Positions 18,027 to 27,115 of a stretch of 64,000 nt of DNA are shown here, in pieces. The position numbers and the translations under genes were made by a program. Position 1 is the stretch's first letter; each line of letters begins with the position of its first letter. Source of the stretch: Promethearchaeia archaeon (lineage in GTDB: Archaea > Asgardarchaeota > Lokiarchaeia > Sigyniarchaeales > SOKP01); assembly GCA_029856045.1 (NCBI GenBank), contig JAHQWG010000012.1, forward strand, positions 1 through 64,000, written 5' to 3'. The notes under the pieces were generated by a model, which was not told where the DNA came from, ran no database searches, and saw nothing but the letters and a program-made list of their open reading frames with translations.

Positions 18027-18596
18027 ATGTCTAAGAATAAAAAAGTGGAATCAGAACATACTGAAAATGTTGATGTACAAATTCTTGACTTTTTATTGGA
18101 AGAAGGAATATTAAGAAAAAAATTACCCTTAAGACCAAAAATTGAGTTTGGTTATGAAATTGCATATCCACCAGATCCTAGAGGAAAGAATCCTAATACT
18201 AAATTAATGGTGATAATTAAACCAAAAGAAAAAGACTATATAATAATTCAAATTGCAACTCAAATTTCCGAACCACATGTAAAAGCTTTAAATTCCTTGC
18301 CAGAAGAGAAAAAATTTTCTTTTTTTATAGATTTGAAAAAAGCATTATTATTAAGAAATTTAATGTATAATATCGATATTCAAAATTATAGATATCTTAT
18401 TTCCGACCAGATCTTCATAGAAAAAAACAATAAGATTTCAAAGAATGATTTATTTAAAGGTATTAAAAATGTTTTTAATATTGCACTTTATGCTAATATT
18501 TTATTAGGGGAACTCTGTTCAGGAAAGATTGATAAATCTATTTTTGAAAAAGGAAAAGGAAACTCATCAGATCCAAGTTTTTCATTATATTCATAA
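18027..18596 (+). CDS. Uncharacterised protein, DUF2299-like
   Basis: This is a 189-residue soluble protein. The central part ('FGYEIAYPPD', 'LMVIIKPKEKDYIIIQIATQIS', 'FFIDLKKALLLRN') has the strand order of archaeal DUF2299 proteins; the match is from memory and moderate. No catalytic motif is seen. ATG 18027 is preferred to an in-frame TTG 3 nt earlier, with a TTGTGA-like Shine-Dalgarno just upstream. The HIT gene follows 20 bp later on the same strand. Confidence 0.6.
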   Translation: MSKNKKVESEHTENVDVQILDFLLEEGILRKKLPLRPKIEFGYEIAYPPDPRGKNPNTKLMVIIKPKEKDYIIIQIATQISEPHVKALNSLPEEKKFSFFIDLKKALLLRNLMYNIDIQNYRYLISDQIFIEKNNKISKNDLFKGIKNVFNIALYANILLGELCSGKIDKSIFEKGKGNSSDPSFSLYS

Positions 18597-18616
18597 TATC
18601 TTAGGTTTTTTATAAA

Positions 18617-19138
18617 ATGTTTAATCGCTGGCTTCAAGTTATTGGAAAAATAGATTATGTTAGAAAAAAAGATCGACCAGATGTTAAGTGTATATTATGC
18701 TCTGTCAGGGATGATGATGAACGGGTAAAGATTTTTAAAATTTATCAAGATGATATAACTTTTGTTTCGCTTAATGCCTTTCCTTATAATCCTGGGCATT
18801 TATTAGTAGTACCCAATAGACATATTAAATCTTTTAGAGAATTAACTAAGACTGAAATAATTCATATCTCTAGATTAATTCAAGGACTTCAATTATTAAT
18901 GATCGATCTATTTAATAATACTGGATTTAATATAGGAATAAATGAGGGTCCCAATTCAGGTGGAAGCATAGAACATTTTCACTATCACATAGTTCCAAGA
19001 TATAATAATGAATTAGGATTTATCGATCTTATTTCAAATTCTCGTATAGCAATTGAAGGGCTAGAGTCTGTTTTAAAACGTTATAAAGAAAAGATTAACG
19101 ATTATATTAATAAAGAACACTTTAAGAATTTTAAATAA
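18617..19138 (+). CDS. HIT-family nucleotide hydrolase/transferase
   Basis: This is a 173-residue HIT protein. 'CILC' near residue 25 may bind zinc, 'NPGHLLVVPNRHI' is the nucleotide-binding beta-hairpin, and 'HFHYHIVPR' is the histidine triad with the catalytic second His. HIT proteins hydrolyse AMP-linked substrates such as adenosine phosphoramidates or diadenosine polyphosphates, or act as diadenosine tetraphosphate phosphorylases. The exact substrate is not determined. Confidence 0.88.
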   Translation: MFNRWLQVIGKIDYVRKKDRPDVKCILCSVRDDDERVKIFKIYQDDITFVSLNAFPYNPGHLLVVPNRHIKSFRELTKTEIIHISRLIQGLQLLMIDLFNNTGFNIGINEGPNSGGSIEHFHYHIVPRYNNELGFIDLISNSRIAIEGLESVLKRYKEKINDYINKEHFKNFK

Positions 19139-19195
19139 GAAAAAAAAATAGAATTTAAATAAAACTTTTTTTTAATACTTTATTATTGAATTTAT

Positions 19196-19429
19196 TTATC
19201 TTGAAGCATTACGAATATCAGCTGCCGTGACTCTCTTTCTTTTCGCTTTTTTCGTAAAATCAATTGCATCTTTTGTAACTGTTGCTGCTCCTTTTTCTAA
19301 ATATTCAATCAATTTATCAAGAGCTTCTGCAGCCACTAAATTGGCTCCTTCCGCTTTCATTAAGCGCCTTATAGGAGCTTTTGCGATATAAGAGTCTCTT
19401 TTTTTAGCGGCTGGTTTCTTTTTAGCCAT
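19196..19429 (-). CDS. Archaeal histone with basic N-terminal tail
   Basis: This 77-residue protein holds one histone fold: 'IAKAPIRRLMKAEGA' (alpha 1), the long central helix 'VAAEALDKLIEYLEKGAATV', and 'KAKRKRVTAADIRNA' (alpha 3 with the R-T pair). Unlike methanogen histones of about 67 residues, it has a Lys/Ala-rich N-terminal tail 'AKKKPAAKKRD', reminiscent of eukaryotic and some Asgard histones. The start ATG at 19429 is fixed by a GGAGG Shine-Dalgarno 10 nt upstream; the in-frame GTG at 19444 overlaps that site and is rejected. It packages DNA as dimers or longer stacks. Confidence 0.92.
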   Translation of the reverse strand: MAKKKPAAKKRDSYIAKAPIRRLMKAEGANLVAAEALDKLIEYLEKGAATVTKDAIDFTKKAKRKRVTAADIRNASR

Positions 19430-19876
19430 AATTTTTTCCTCCACTAATATTTTTAAATATAAAAAAATTTTTATATTTAATATAACCTACATCTTTCTAA
19501 TATATAAATATTTTGTTTCGAATTTATATTAACTTTAATTTCTGAATATATTTTTCATTATTAGTAAAAAAAATTGATACAAGTAAATACCGACAAAATA
19601 TTAAAAAAAATAAAGAAATTTGATTTAATTTTTGAAATCCTTTTTAGGGATGTAGAAAAAATTTATTAAAAATTTGAAAAAAGTTCGAATTTATTAACCA
19701 TTTATAACTAATACAAATGTAAAATTATTTGATTTTATTAAATTAAAATTCTTCTTCAAATTTATTTTTTTAAATAATTTAACCAATTTTGAAATAAAAT
19801 TTGAGTAAAAAATTAAATTTAATAATGTTATCTGAGATTATTTATTTAACTATTGAATACGGATTGATGTCTAATC
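19430..19876. other. AT-rich intergenic region, no gene seen
   Basis: This stretch between the histone and the TrmB-like gene is nearly all A/T. It must hold the two divergent promoters; TATA-like stretches (for example TTTATATATT read on the minus strand near 19500) lie upstream of the histone. No stable hairpin, RNA gene or ORF with coding character was seen. Confidence 0.6.
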
Positions 19877-20725
19877 ATTGAAAAGCCCGAGAAGATAAGT
19901 TTAAATTTTGATAACATCGTAAAAAAATTAGAGAAATTAGATCATTTCACAAAAAATGATGCTAAAGTCTTTTTAACTTTAGCTCAATATGGTTATCTAA
20001 GTCCTGCAGAAATCTCTAGGTATTCTTCGGTTGACCGGGCAAGAGTATATGACTCTTTGAATAGATTGGTTGAGAAGAATTTTGTACAAAGGGAACCTAT
20101 TAAAAGGGGGGCAGGGTATAAAGCTAAACCACCTTCCAGCGTCTTTTCAATTATTCGGGAAGAATTAAGGAATAAAATTGAGATTACTACCGATATTGAG
20201 AAACAAATAGAAAGTTTAGAACCACCAGTAGAAAAGACAGAATCTAGGGTTTGGAGTATATATTCAAAGGAAAATATTAGAGCTAGAATTATAGACCTAA
20301 TTGATAAATCACGAGAAAGAATCTATTTTATAATTACACCAGATCTAATAATGGGTGATGAAGGATATAAATGGTTACTTGATAGAATTTATTTTAAAAA
20401 ATTTAAAGATGAGAAGATTGAAATAATTATTGCATTAAATGTAACTTCCAAATTATTGGATGATCTCAAAAAATTATTACAAATAGGCATCAAAATATAT
20501 AAATCAGTTAGCTCAAATATTGTTCCTTTTGGACTTTTAATTGCTGATAATGAATTTTTATTAACAACCTTAGATAAACCAAAAGAATTACCGGAATATA
20601 ATTCGGGACTATGGTTGGAAGGTGGTGATAAAGAACAAGTAATTGGATATGTCCATTTATTTAACCATTTTATTAGTGCAGAATGTAAAGAAGGAACAAT
20701 AATAAAAAAAACAAAACTTAATTAA
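19877..20725 (+). CDS. TrmB-like winged-helix transcription regulator (start unclear)
   Basis: This protein of about 282 residues has an N-terminal winged helix ('FTKNDAKVFLTL', 'SPAEISRYSSVDRARVYDSLNRLVEK') of TrmB type and a C-terminal PLD-like effector domain ('RIYFIITPDLIM', 'GLWLEGGDKE'). TrmB proteins sense sugars or metabolites. The first canonical in-frame start is TTG 20057, which would cut off the recognition domain. The frame is open back to a TGA at 19865. Either ATT 19877 is used, or the real start is ATG 19867 (ATG TCT AAT, then C) and a one-base shift joins it to this frame. Confidence 0.7.
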   Translation: MEKPEKISLNFDNIVKKLEKLDHFTKNDAKVFLTLAQYGYLSPAEISRYSSVDRARVYDSLNRLVEKNFVQREPIKRGAGYKAKPPSSVFSIIREELRNKIEITTDIEKQIESLEPPVEKTESRVWSIYSKENIRARIIDLIDKSRERIYFIITPDLIMGDEGYKWLLDRIYFKKFKDEKIEIIIALNVTSKLLDDLKKLLQIGIKIYKSVSSNIVPFGLLIADNEFLLTTLDKPKELPEYNSGLWLEGGDKEQVIGYVHLFNHFISAECKEGTIIKKTKLN

Positions 20726-20754
20726 AAAATTTTAAAAAAAAGAGTTAATGAAAA

Positions 20755-21279
20755 TTGACAAATTATAAAGCAAAAGTAATAATGGCTGGTTCTTATCGGG
20801 TTGGAAAAACATCCCTAATTGTAAGATATTGTGATAACACTTTTTTAGAAGAATATATCCAAACTATTGGGGCAAATTTCTACATAAAAGAAATTGATCA
20901 GAAGGTTTTTACAAATTCAAATATTAATTTAACGCTTTTTTTATGGGATATATGCGGACAGATTGATAAATTATTTGTTACTGAGTATTATTTTCAAGGT
21001 GCGGCGGCAGCTATCATTGTTTTTGATTTAACTAATGAACAAAGTTTTAAAGATTTAGATTTTTGGATTAAGAAAATAAGAGATCTCTCGGGAGATATTC
21101 CATTTATAATAGTAGGAAATAAAATAGACCTAGAGAATGAGAGAAAAATTTCTAAAGATATTGGAATAAAAAAGTCAGCTGATTATAATGTAAATTATAT
21201 TGAAACTTCTGCCAAGAAGGATATTAATGTTAACATAATTTTTAATGATATTTCGAAAATGATTATAGCAAGAGTATAG
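20755..21279 (+). CDS. Rab/Ras-like small GTPase
   Basis: This is a 174-residue G domain: P-loop 'GSYRVGKTS' (residues 12-20), switch I with 'QTIGAN', switch II 'DICGQ', G4 'GNKIDL' and G5 'ETSAKK', all as in eukaryotic Rab/Ras proteins. The usual 'WDTAGQE' is 'WDICGQI', so the catalytic Gln is kept. There is no C-terminal Cys for prenylation, so membrane binding must differ from eukaryotic Rabs. The start is TTG at 20755, with an in-frame TGA two codons upstream. It lies 29 bp after the TrmB-like gene. Confidence 0.87.
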   Translation: MTNYKAKVIMAGSYRVGKTSLIVRYCDNTFLEEYIQTIGANFYIKEIDQKVFTNSNINLTLFLWDICGQIDKLFVTEYYFQGAAAAIIVFDLTNEQSFKDLDFWIKKIRDLSGDIPFIIVGNKIDLENERKISKDIGIKKSADYNVNYIETSAKKDINVNIIFNDISKMIIARV

Positions 21280-21330
21280 TTTTAAGAATTATTATTGTTT
21301 TTAAATATTCCTTTTTTATTTTTATTAAAT

Positions 21331-22023
21331 ATGAATATTCTTATTATCCCTGTATCTCAACTAGATCAAGCTAAGATAAGATTACGTGACATTTTTTCTA
21401 AAGAAAAGATAAAAGAATTCACTTTAGCAATGTTTAAAGATATTTGCCAAAAAACTTTGGATATAGATTGTTTCTCTAAAAAGATTGTATATTGTAATAC
21501 CCAAGAAATTTTAGAAATTTCACGAGATTATGGTTTTATTCCAATTAAAGAAGAGAGGAGTAAAAAATCTCCTGATTTTAATAATATTATTACTGAAATT
21601 AATGATATTGTTGTAGAAAAATTTGATCCAATCAGTACATTAATTGCATTTGCGGATATAATCCTAATTTCACCTAAAAATTTCTTGGAGATAAGTGAGC
21701 TATTAAAAAAAAGCCAGTTAGTGATATGTCCATCAGTAAATTCATTGGGAATATCTTTAATTGGCAGATCACCTCCAAAAATTATTAAAACTTGTTTTTC
21801 AAATTCTAAAAACTCATCATTAATTGCTCAAATGGAATTAATAAAAAAGAAAGGATTAAAGAAAGTAGTGTTATATGATTCATTTAGAGCTGGCTTTGAC
21901 GTCGATATTAAAGAACAAGTAATTTTAGGTTATGAGTTTTTGAAAATATTCAATCTTACGGATACAGAAACTTACAAATTTTTAAAACGGAATTTGAAAG
22001 AAAGTATAAGGCACAATAAATAA
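21331..22023 (+). CDS. cofC: 2-phospho-L-lactate guanylyltransferase (F420 biosynthesis)
   Basis: This is a 230-residue nucleotidyltransferase. The N-terminus 'NILIIPVSQLDQAKIRL' is the CofC start motif; a central 'FADIILISPKNF' replaces the common acidic metal motif, and 'FRAGFDVDIKEQ' near the C-terminus corresponds to the D-x-D family ending. CofC activates 2-phospholactate (or a related acid) with GTP for coenzyme F420. An in-frame start at 21295 adds 12 hydrophobic residues absent from the family, so ATG 21331 is chosen. F420 use fits the FrhB-like gene at 27635. Confidence 0.78.
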   Translation: MNILIIPVSQLDQAKIRLRDIFSKEKIKEFTLAMFKDICQKTLDIDCFSKKIVYCNTQEILEISRDYGFIPIKEERSKKSPDFNNIITEINDIVVEKFDPISTLIAFADIILISPKNFLEISELLKKSQLVICPSVNSLGISLIGRSPPKIIKTCFSNSKNSSLIAQMELIKKKGLKKVVLYDSFRAGFDVDIKEQVILGYEFLKIFNLTDTETYKFLKRNLKESIRHNK

Positions 22024-22041
22024 AGTTGTTTAAATTATTCC

Positions 22042-23274
22042 TTAAAAAGTAAATGTTATTGCAATTTTAATTTTCTTATCGGTTATATCTTCCACCATTT
22101 TACTGAATTTTTCACGTTCTTCTTTTAATTTTTTAAGATACGAGTGGTAATCATCATTTTTCTTCTTAAAATCGTTTTCTAAATGATCTTTTTTCAAACT
22201 TATTGTAGCAATTTTCTCTTTTAATTGGGTAATATTTTTTGAGAGTCCAATATCATTGATCTGTTTTTCTGAATTTCTAAATTCTTCTTGTAAATTTTTA
22301 TATTTTTCAATATTTTCTTTTAATTCATTTCCTGAAAGAATTTGATTAATTTGTTCTATAGTAGTTTCCTTTTTGGTTGTTTTTAAATTTAATTCATTAG
22401 ATTCTAAAGTTAATCTTAATTGTACTAATAAATCAGACAATTTTCTTAGATCTTTGCTATCTTTACATAAATTGGCAATAGGATCTTTAAGAAAATCTTT
22501 GATATCATCTATGGAAATATTTCTTAATTTAATATTTCCCCTTTCTATCTCAACTCGTAATTTTTTTAATGCCTTTTTGAATTTCAAATTATCATTTATA
22601 TCTATTTTTAGATTAAATAAAGAATTGTTCAAATCTAATTGTTTTTTGAAAAGTACATGATCTTCAAACTTTATTAATTCATTTTTCAATGATTTTAGTT
22701 GTATCGCCACATCTTCCTTTTCATTGCCTATTTCATTTATTGATATTTTAGTATTTTCAATATTGTTTTTTATTGCAAATAATTTTGGCATCTTATTGAT
22801 CAAATTTTCAGCTTCCCTAATTTTTTTATATTTTTCTCTCAAGAATTTATCTAGTATTCCACCTTTTTGGCCTAATTTTCTTGTATAGTAATGTAAATCT
22901 TTTATTTCTACTTGAAAATCCCTTTGGAATTTAGGAATGGTTTTTTTACTAATATCTGTTATTAATTCAAATAATTTTTTTATTTCTTTTAATAAACTAG
23001 AGAGTTTTTCATAGGTCATATCTTCCGGAATTTCAATAACATTAATATCTTTTTTAACTCTCTCTGTAAAATAAGACAGTGATTTATTTGCCTTTTGGTC
23101 TAGATTCTCTTTGGCTTCGGATTTTTCCATTCTATCTATTGATTTTTTTAAGTCAATTAGACTTTCATCAATGCTATCAATTAACTTCTGGGCTTTTCCT
23201 TTAACTTTAGAAAATATCTCTTCCAACTTGGTATCATACCATTCTTCAAAATCTTCAATATTAATTTCAGATAT
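22042..23274 (-). CDS. Large coiled-coil protein of unknown function (AUA start likely)
   Basis: This soluble protein of about 410 residues has long Lys/Glu/Leu heptad stretches over most of its length and a short basic/hydrophobic C-terminus ('KIKIAITFTF'). No family is recognised; it could be structural or an SMC-like partner. The first canonical start is TTG 23226, but upstream codons ('SEINIEDFEEWYD') read as protein back to a TGA inside GGGTGA (23289-23284). ATA 23274 lies 9 nt after this Shine-Dalgarno and 2 bp past the SerRS stop, as expected for an operon partner. GTA 23280 is less likely. Confidence 0.6.
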   Translation of the reverse strand: MSEINIEDFEEWYDTKLEEIFSKVKGKAQKLIDSIDESLIDLKKSIDRMEKSEAKENLDQKANKSLSYFTERVKKDINVIEIPEDMTYEKLSSLLKEIKKLFELITDISKKTIPKFQRDFQVEIKDLHYYTRKLGQKGGILDKFLREKYKKIREAENLINKMPKLFAIKNNIENTKISINEIGNEKEDVAIQLKSLKNELIKFEDHVLFKKQLDLNNSLFNLKIDINDNLKFKKALKKLRVEIERGNIKLRNISIDDIKDFLKDPIANLCKDSKDLRKLSDLLVQLRLTLESNELNLKTTKKETTIEQINQILSGNELKENIEKYKNLQEEFRNSEKQINDIGLSKNITQLKEKIATISLKKDHLENDFKKKNDDYHSYLKKLKEEREKFSKMVEDITDKKIKIAITFTF

Positions 23275-23276
23275 TC

Positions 23277-24578
23277 TTACTTTTCACCCTTAATTGGATT
23301 AATAATTTTTTTATTATTCATATATTTTTGTAAGACTTTTGGGATATTTATAGAATTATCCTCATTTTGATAATTTTCCAATATACAACATATAGTTCTT
23401 TCTGTCGCTATTGCAGTAGAATTTAATGTATGGATTATTTTATATCCTTTAGGATCACCTAGCTTCCCAAATCGAATATTTAATTTTCTTGCTTGATAAT
23501 CCAAACAATTGCTACATGACCCTAGTTCTCTATATGCATTTGAAGCGGGAAACCATCCTTCAAGGTCGTATTTTTTTGCAGCGTTATCATTCATTTCTCC
23601 AGAAGCAATATTTACAATTCTATATGGAATTTCTAGTTGTTTGAAAAGATCTTCAGTATTTTTGTTTAATTCCTCATGATAATTCCAAGAATCTTCGGGT
23701 TTGCAAAGTATAAATTGTTCAATTTTTTCAAATTGATGGACGCGAAAAATTCCTAATGTATCCTTACCATGAGCTCCAGCTTCCCTTCTAAAACATGTAG
23801 AGATTCCGGCATATTTTAAAGGTAATTGATTATTATGAATTACTTCATTTTGATGATATGCAGCAAGCGTTTGTTCAGCTGTAGCAATCATATATAAGTC
23901 TTGATCCTGAATCTTATATAATTGTTCTTCAAAATCAGCAAGTTCTGATGCTGCTTTAATTGAATTATATTTGATGAAAAATGGGGTCCATAATGGGATA
24001 AAACCTTTTGAAATTAAGAAAGCTAAAGCAAATTGCATTAATGCAAGATTCATTACAGCTATATCATTTTTTAGGAAATAAAATCTGGAACCAGAAATTT
24101 TAGATGCCCTTTTAATATCTGCACCATCAATAAGTTCAATTAAATTAACATGCGAAAGCGGATTAAATGAGAAATTTGGTAAATCACCAACAACTCTGAC
24201 CAATTCGTTTGAATCTTCATTCTCCCCTACAGGAACACTTTCATCAATTAAATTTCCAACTTTATAACGATACTCTTCTCGTTTTTCTAATAATTTATTA
24301 ACTTCATTTTCAATACTTAGAATTAAATTTCCAATTTCTTTTGAATTCTGAATAGTTGGTTCGATCTCTTCTGGGGATTTTTGGGCTAGCTTCATTGCAG
24401 ATATATCCTGAGAGAAGATATTTCTTTGACGTCTTAATTCGTTTAATTGTTGTAATTTTTTTCTATAAGTTGTATCATACTCGATAACTTTATCAACTAC
24501 ATTCGTATTTTTAAAGCGTTTTTTCTCGGATTCATATATCAAATCAATGTTTTTACGAAATTTCTCAATATCAAGCAT
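23277..24578 (-). CDS. serS: Seryl-tRNA synthetase
   Basis: This is a 433-residue class II synthetase of the common (not methanogen-type) SerRS form. It has the N-terminal coiled-coil tRNA-binding arm (about 20-110), motif 2 in 'CFRREAGAHGKDTLGIFRVHQF' region, 'TAEQTLAAYH' substrate loop, 'ELGSCSNCLDYQARKLNI' and motif 3 near 'TLNSTAIATERT'. It charges tRNA-Ser and, in organisms with selenoproteins, also tRNA-Sec. The ATG at 24578 is preferred to an in-frame TTG at 24596 because the family begins 'MLDIEKFR'. It is tightly linked to the downstream coiled-coil gene. Confidence 0.93.
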   Translation of the reverse strand: MLDIEKFRKNIDLIYESEKKRFKNTNVVDKVIEYDTTYRKKLQQLNELRRQRNIFSQDISAMKLAQKSPEEIEPTIQNSKEIGNLILSIENEVNKLLEKREEYRYKVGNLIDESVPVGENEDSNELVRVVGDLPNFSFNPLSHVNLIELIDGADIKRASKISGSRFYFLKNDIAVMNLALMQFALAFLISKGFIPLWTPFFIKYNSIKAASELADFEEQLYKIQDQDLYMIATAEQTLAAYHQNEVIHNNQLPLKYAGISTCFRREAGAHGKDTLGIFRVHQFEKIEQFILCKPEDSWNYHEELNKNTEDLFKQLEIPYRIVNIASGEMNDNAAKKYDLEGWFPASNAYRELGSCSNCLDYQARKLNIRFGKLGDPKGYKIIHTLNSTAIATERTICCILENYQNEDNSINIPKVLQKYMNNKKIINPIKGEK

Positions 24579-24762
24579 TTTTTGTAATTGACCCAACTTT
24601 CAATATCTTAATGAATTTTTTTATTAATTTTTCCTTTATTATAATATTTAGTATTAGTAGTAAGTTATTGATAAGTTATATTTATTTTATTCAACAACTA
24701 AAACATTTCACAAAAATTATTGATTTTAATAAGAGATTAAGGAATAAATAGTAATAAAAAAA

Positions 24763-24951
24763 TTACTTTTTTTCGTTATTAATTCTTTTGCTTAGAGTCG
24801 CTCTAAGATAAGCGGTTTTAATTTTTTTTTCGGATAATCCTACCTTTTTAGCAATTGATTGGAGTAGGATCCTATTTTTTTTGCCTTTCAAGCTTTCCCT
24901 TTCCATAAATCTGTTTACAAAAGCTTCAATTGGGTCGTCTTCTAAACTCAT
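24763..24951 (-). CDS. Small helical protein of unknown function
   Basis: This 62-residue basic protein has a helix-turn-helix-like centre ('LLQSIAKKVGLSEKKIKTAYL'), so it might bind DNA or RNA. No family is recognised. An ATG start, charged termini and ordinary codon use support a real gene, but size limits certainty. It stands alone, divergent from the seleno-HdrA gene. Confidence 0.5.
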   Translation of the reverse strand: MSLEDDPIEAFVNRFMERESLKGKKNRILLQSIAKKVGLSEKKIKTAYLRATLSKRINNEKK

Positions 24952-25060
24952 TGTTAATTATAAAAATAAATAAATAAAGATAAATTTAATTTTTCTTTTT
25001 CTCAATTACAATTTTTATATTAAATCAAATTTTAAAAGAAAAACAATTTACATTATTTAA

Positions 25061-25070
25061 TTTATAAAAA
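25061..25070 (+). promoter_or_regulatory. Probable TATA box of the hdrA-vhuD transcript
   Basis: TTTATAAAAA lies 34 nt upstream of the HdrA ATG in A-rich DNA, an archaeal TATA-box match at a distance that gives a short leader. A purine-rich AAGGGGAG (25092-25099) 4 nt before the ATG is the likely Shine-Dalgarno. Confidence 0.45.
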
Positions 25071-25103
25071 GTAAAAAACAGGTGAGTAATTAAGGGGAGA
25101 ATT

Positions 25104-27077
25104 ATGGAACAAGTTAGCATTGGAGTTTATGTTTGTGAGTGAGGGGTAAATATAGGGGGTTACGTAGATTGTGAAGCATTAAGAGACTTTGCAGAAACAC
25201 TACCAAATGTTACAGTGTCTAAAGTAAATAAATTTACATGTTCAGATCCAGGTCAAAAAATAATTAAAAATGATATTCAAGAGTTGGACTTAAAAAGAGT
25301 AGTAGTGGCGTCATGAACACCAAAAATTCACGAACCTACATACAAATCATTGTGTGCTGAGTCCGGATTAAATCCAAATTATTTTCAAATGGTAAATATA
25401 AGAGAACATTGTTCTTTTGTACATCAAGATAACAAAGAAAAAGCGACTCAAAAAGCAAAAAATTTAATTCGAGCAGGAGTAAATAGAGCACGTCTTTTAG
25501 AAACTGTGCCAATCAAAGAATTGAGCGTTGAAAAATCCGCGTTAGTTATAGGAGCTGGTATTGCTGGGATGAATGCTGCGTTAAATTTAGCAAATCATGG
25601 TATTAAGGTATATCTAGTTGAAAAAGAACCAACAATAGGCGGTAGAATGGCACAGTTAGATCGAATATTTCCAACAGATGATTGCGGAATATGAGTACTA
25701 GCACCAATTATGGTTAATGCATCAAAACATCCAAATATTGAATTAATGACATACTGTGAAGTTGTCGAATTTGGTGGATTCGCTGGCAATTATGAAATAA
25801 AAATTCTTAAAAAACCAAGATATGTTGATGAAAACAAATGTACGGGATGCGGTTTATGCACCACTAAATGTCCAATAGATGTGCCAGATGAATTTAATAG
25901 AGGAATTGGGCAGAGACATGCAATTTATATCCCATTTCCACAAGCAGTCCCGATTCTTGCTTTAATTGATAAAGAAGTATGCATTGACTGCAAACTTTGT
26001 GAAAAAGATTGTCCTGCTGAAGCAATTGATTATGAACAACAGCCAGAATATATCGATATTAAAGTGGGGGCTGTTATAATAGCAACTGGTTGGGATGAAT
26101 ATCCAATTATTGATAGTAATGAGTATGGTTATGGCATCTATCCGAATGTAATAACCCAAATAGAATTGGAAAGATTATTAAGTCCAATCGGTCCAACATA
26201 TGGTCATGTCCATAGAATTTCCGATTGTAAAACACCTAAAAATGTTGCTATGTTTCAGTGTGTTGGATCACGGAATTTAAAAGCTAATATATATTGTTCG
26301 GGTGTTTGTTGCATGGTTGCAATGAAAAATGCCCAACTTTTAAAACAAGAATATCCAGATATGGAAATCACAATTTTTTACATTGATATTAGAGCGACCG
26401 ATAAAGGGAATGAAGAGTATTATACCGCAGCGAGAAAAGCAGGAGTTAATTTCATAAAGAGTAATATTTCACGAGTGTATGAAGATCCGAAAACAAAAAA
26501 TTTGAAATTTTTGGTGCAAGATTCTTTAAGAGAATCATTGGGCATTCAAGAGAAGGAATATGATTTAATTGTTTTATCTACTGGAATCAATCCATCAAAA
26601 GGAACAAAAGAAGCCATTGCAGTATTGGGATTAGACAAAGGACCAAATGGATTTTTATCAGAAATTCATGGATGTCTCGCACCTCAAGAGACCAATAAGC
26701 GGGGTATATATATTTGTGGTTGTGCTGCAGGTCCAAAAAATATTCCTTATTCCGTATCTACTGCCTTAGCAGCTGCGAGTAAAGCATCGGCCCTAGTATT
26801 ATCAGGCAGAATAAGACAAGAATTAATGATTCCGGAAGTTGATCAGAATTTATGTATGGGATGCCACCGGTGTGAAAAATCATGTTTCTATCACGCTATT
26901 AAAGTAAATGAAGATGGTGTAGCCGAAGTTGATGAATTAAATTGTAAAGGATGTGGATTGTGTGTAACAGTCTGTCCAGCTAATGCATTAGATCTAAAAT
27001 ATTATAGGAATAATCAATTTAGAAGTGAGATATATGGAATCTGTGGAAATAATTATTCTATGGAGGATACAGTTTAA
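25104..27077 (+). CDS. hdrA: Heterodisulfide reductase subunit A with three in-frame UGA (selenocysteine)
   Basis: Reading through three TGA codons (25140-25142, 25314-25316, 25692-25694) gives a 657-residue HdrA of normal length. The UGAs encode residues 13 ('VCEUGVN'), 71 ('VASUTPKIHEP') and 197 ('DDCGIUVLAP'), all Cys or known Sec positions in HdrA. FAD-binding 'VIGAGIAG' is at 148-155; two ferredoxin motifs start at Cys246 and Cys293, 'CSGVCCM' marks the HdrA-specific cluster, and two more ferredoxin motifs end the protein. HdrA is the flavin-based electron-bifurcating core of Hdr complexes in the cytoplasm. No SECIS fits in the 38-nt gap after it, so the hairpin behind vhuD probably serves both genes. 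Confidence 0.93.
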
Positions 27078-27115
27078 ATCTAAGTAAATAATAAAAAATG
27101 AGGGGTTTAAAAAAA

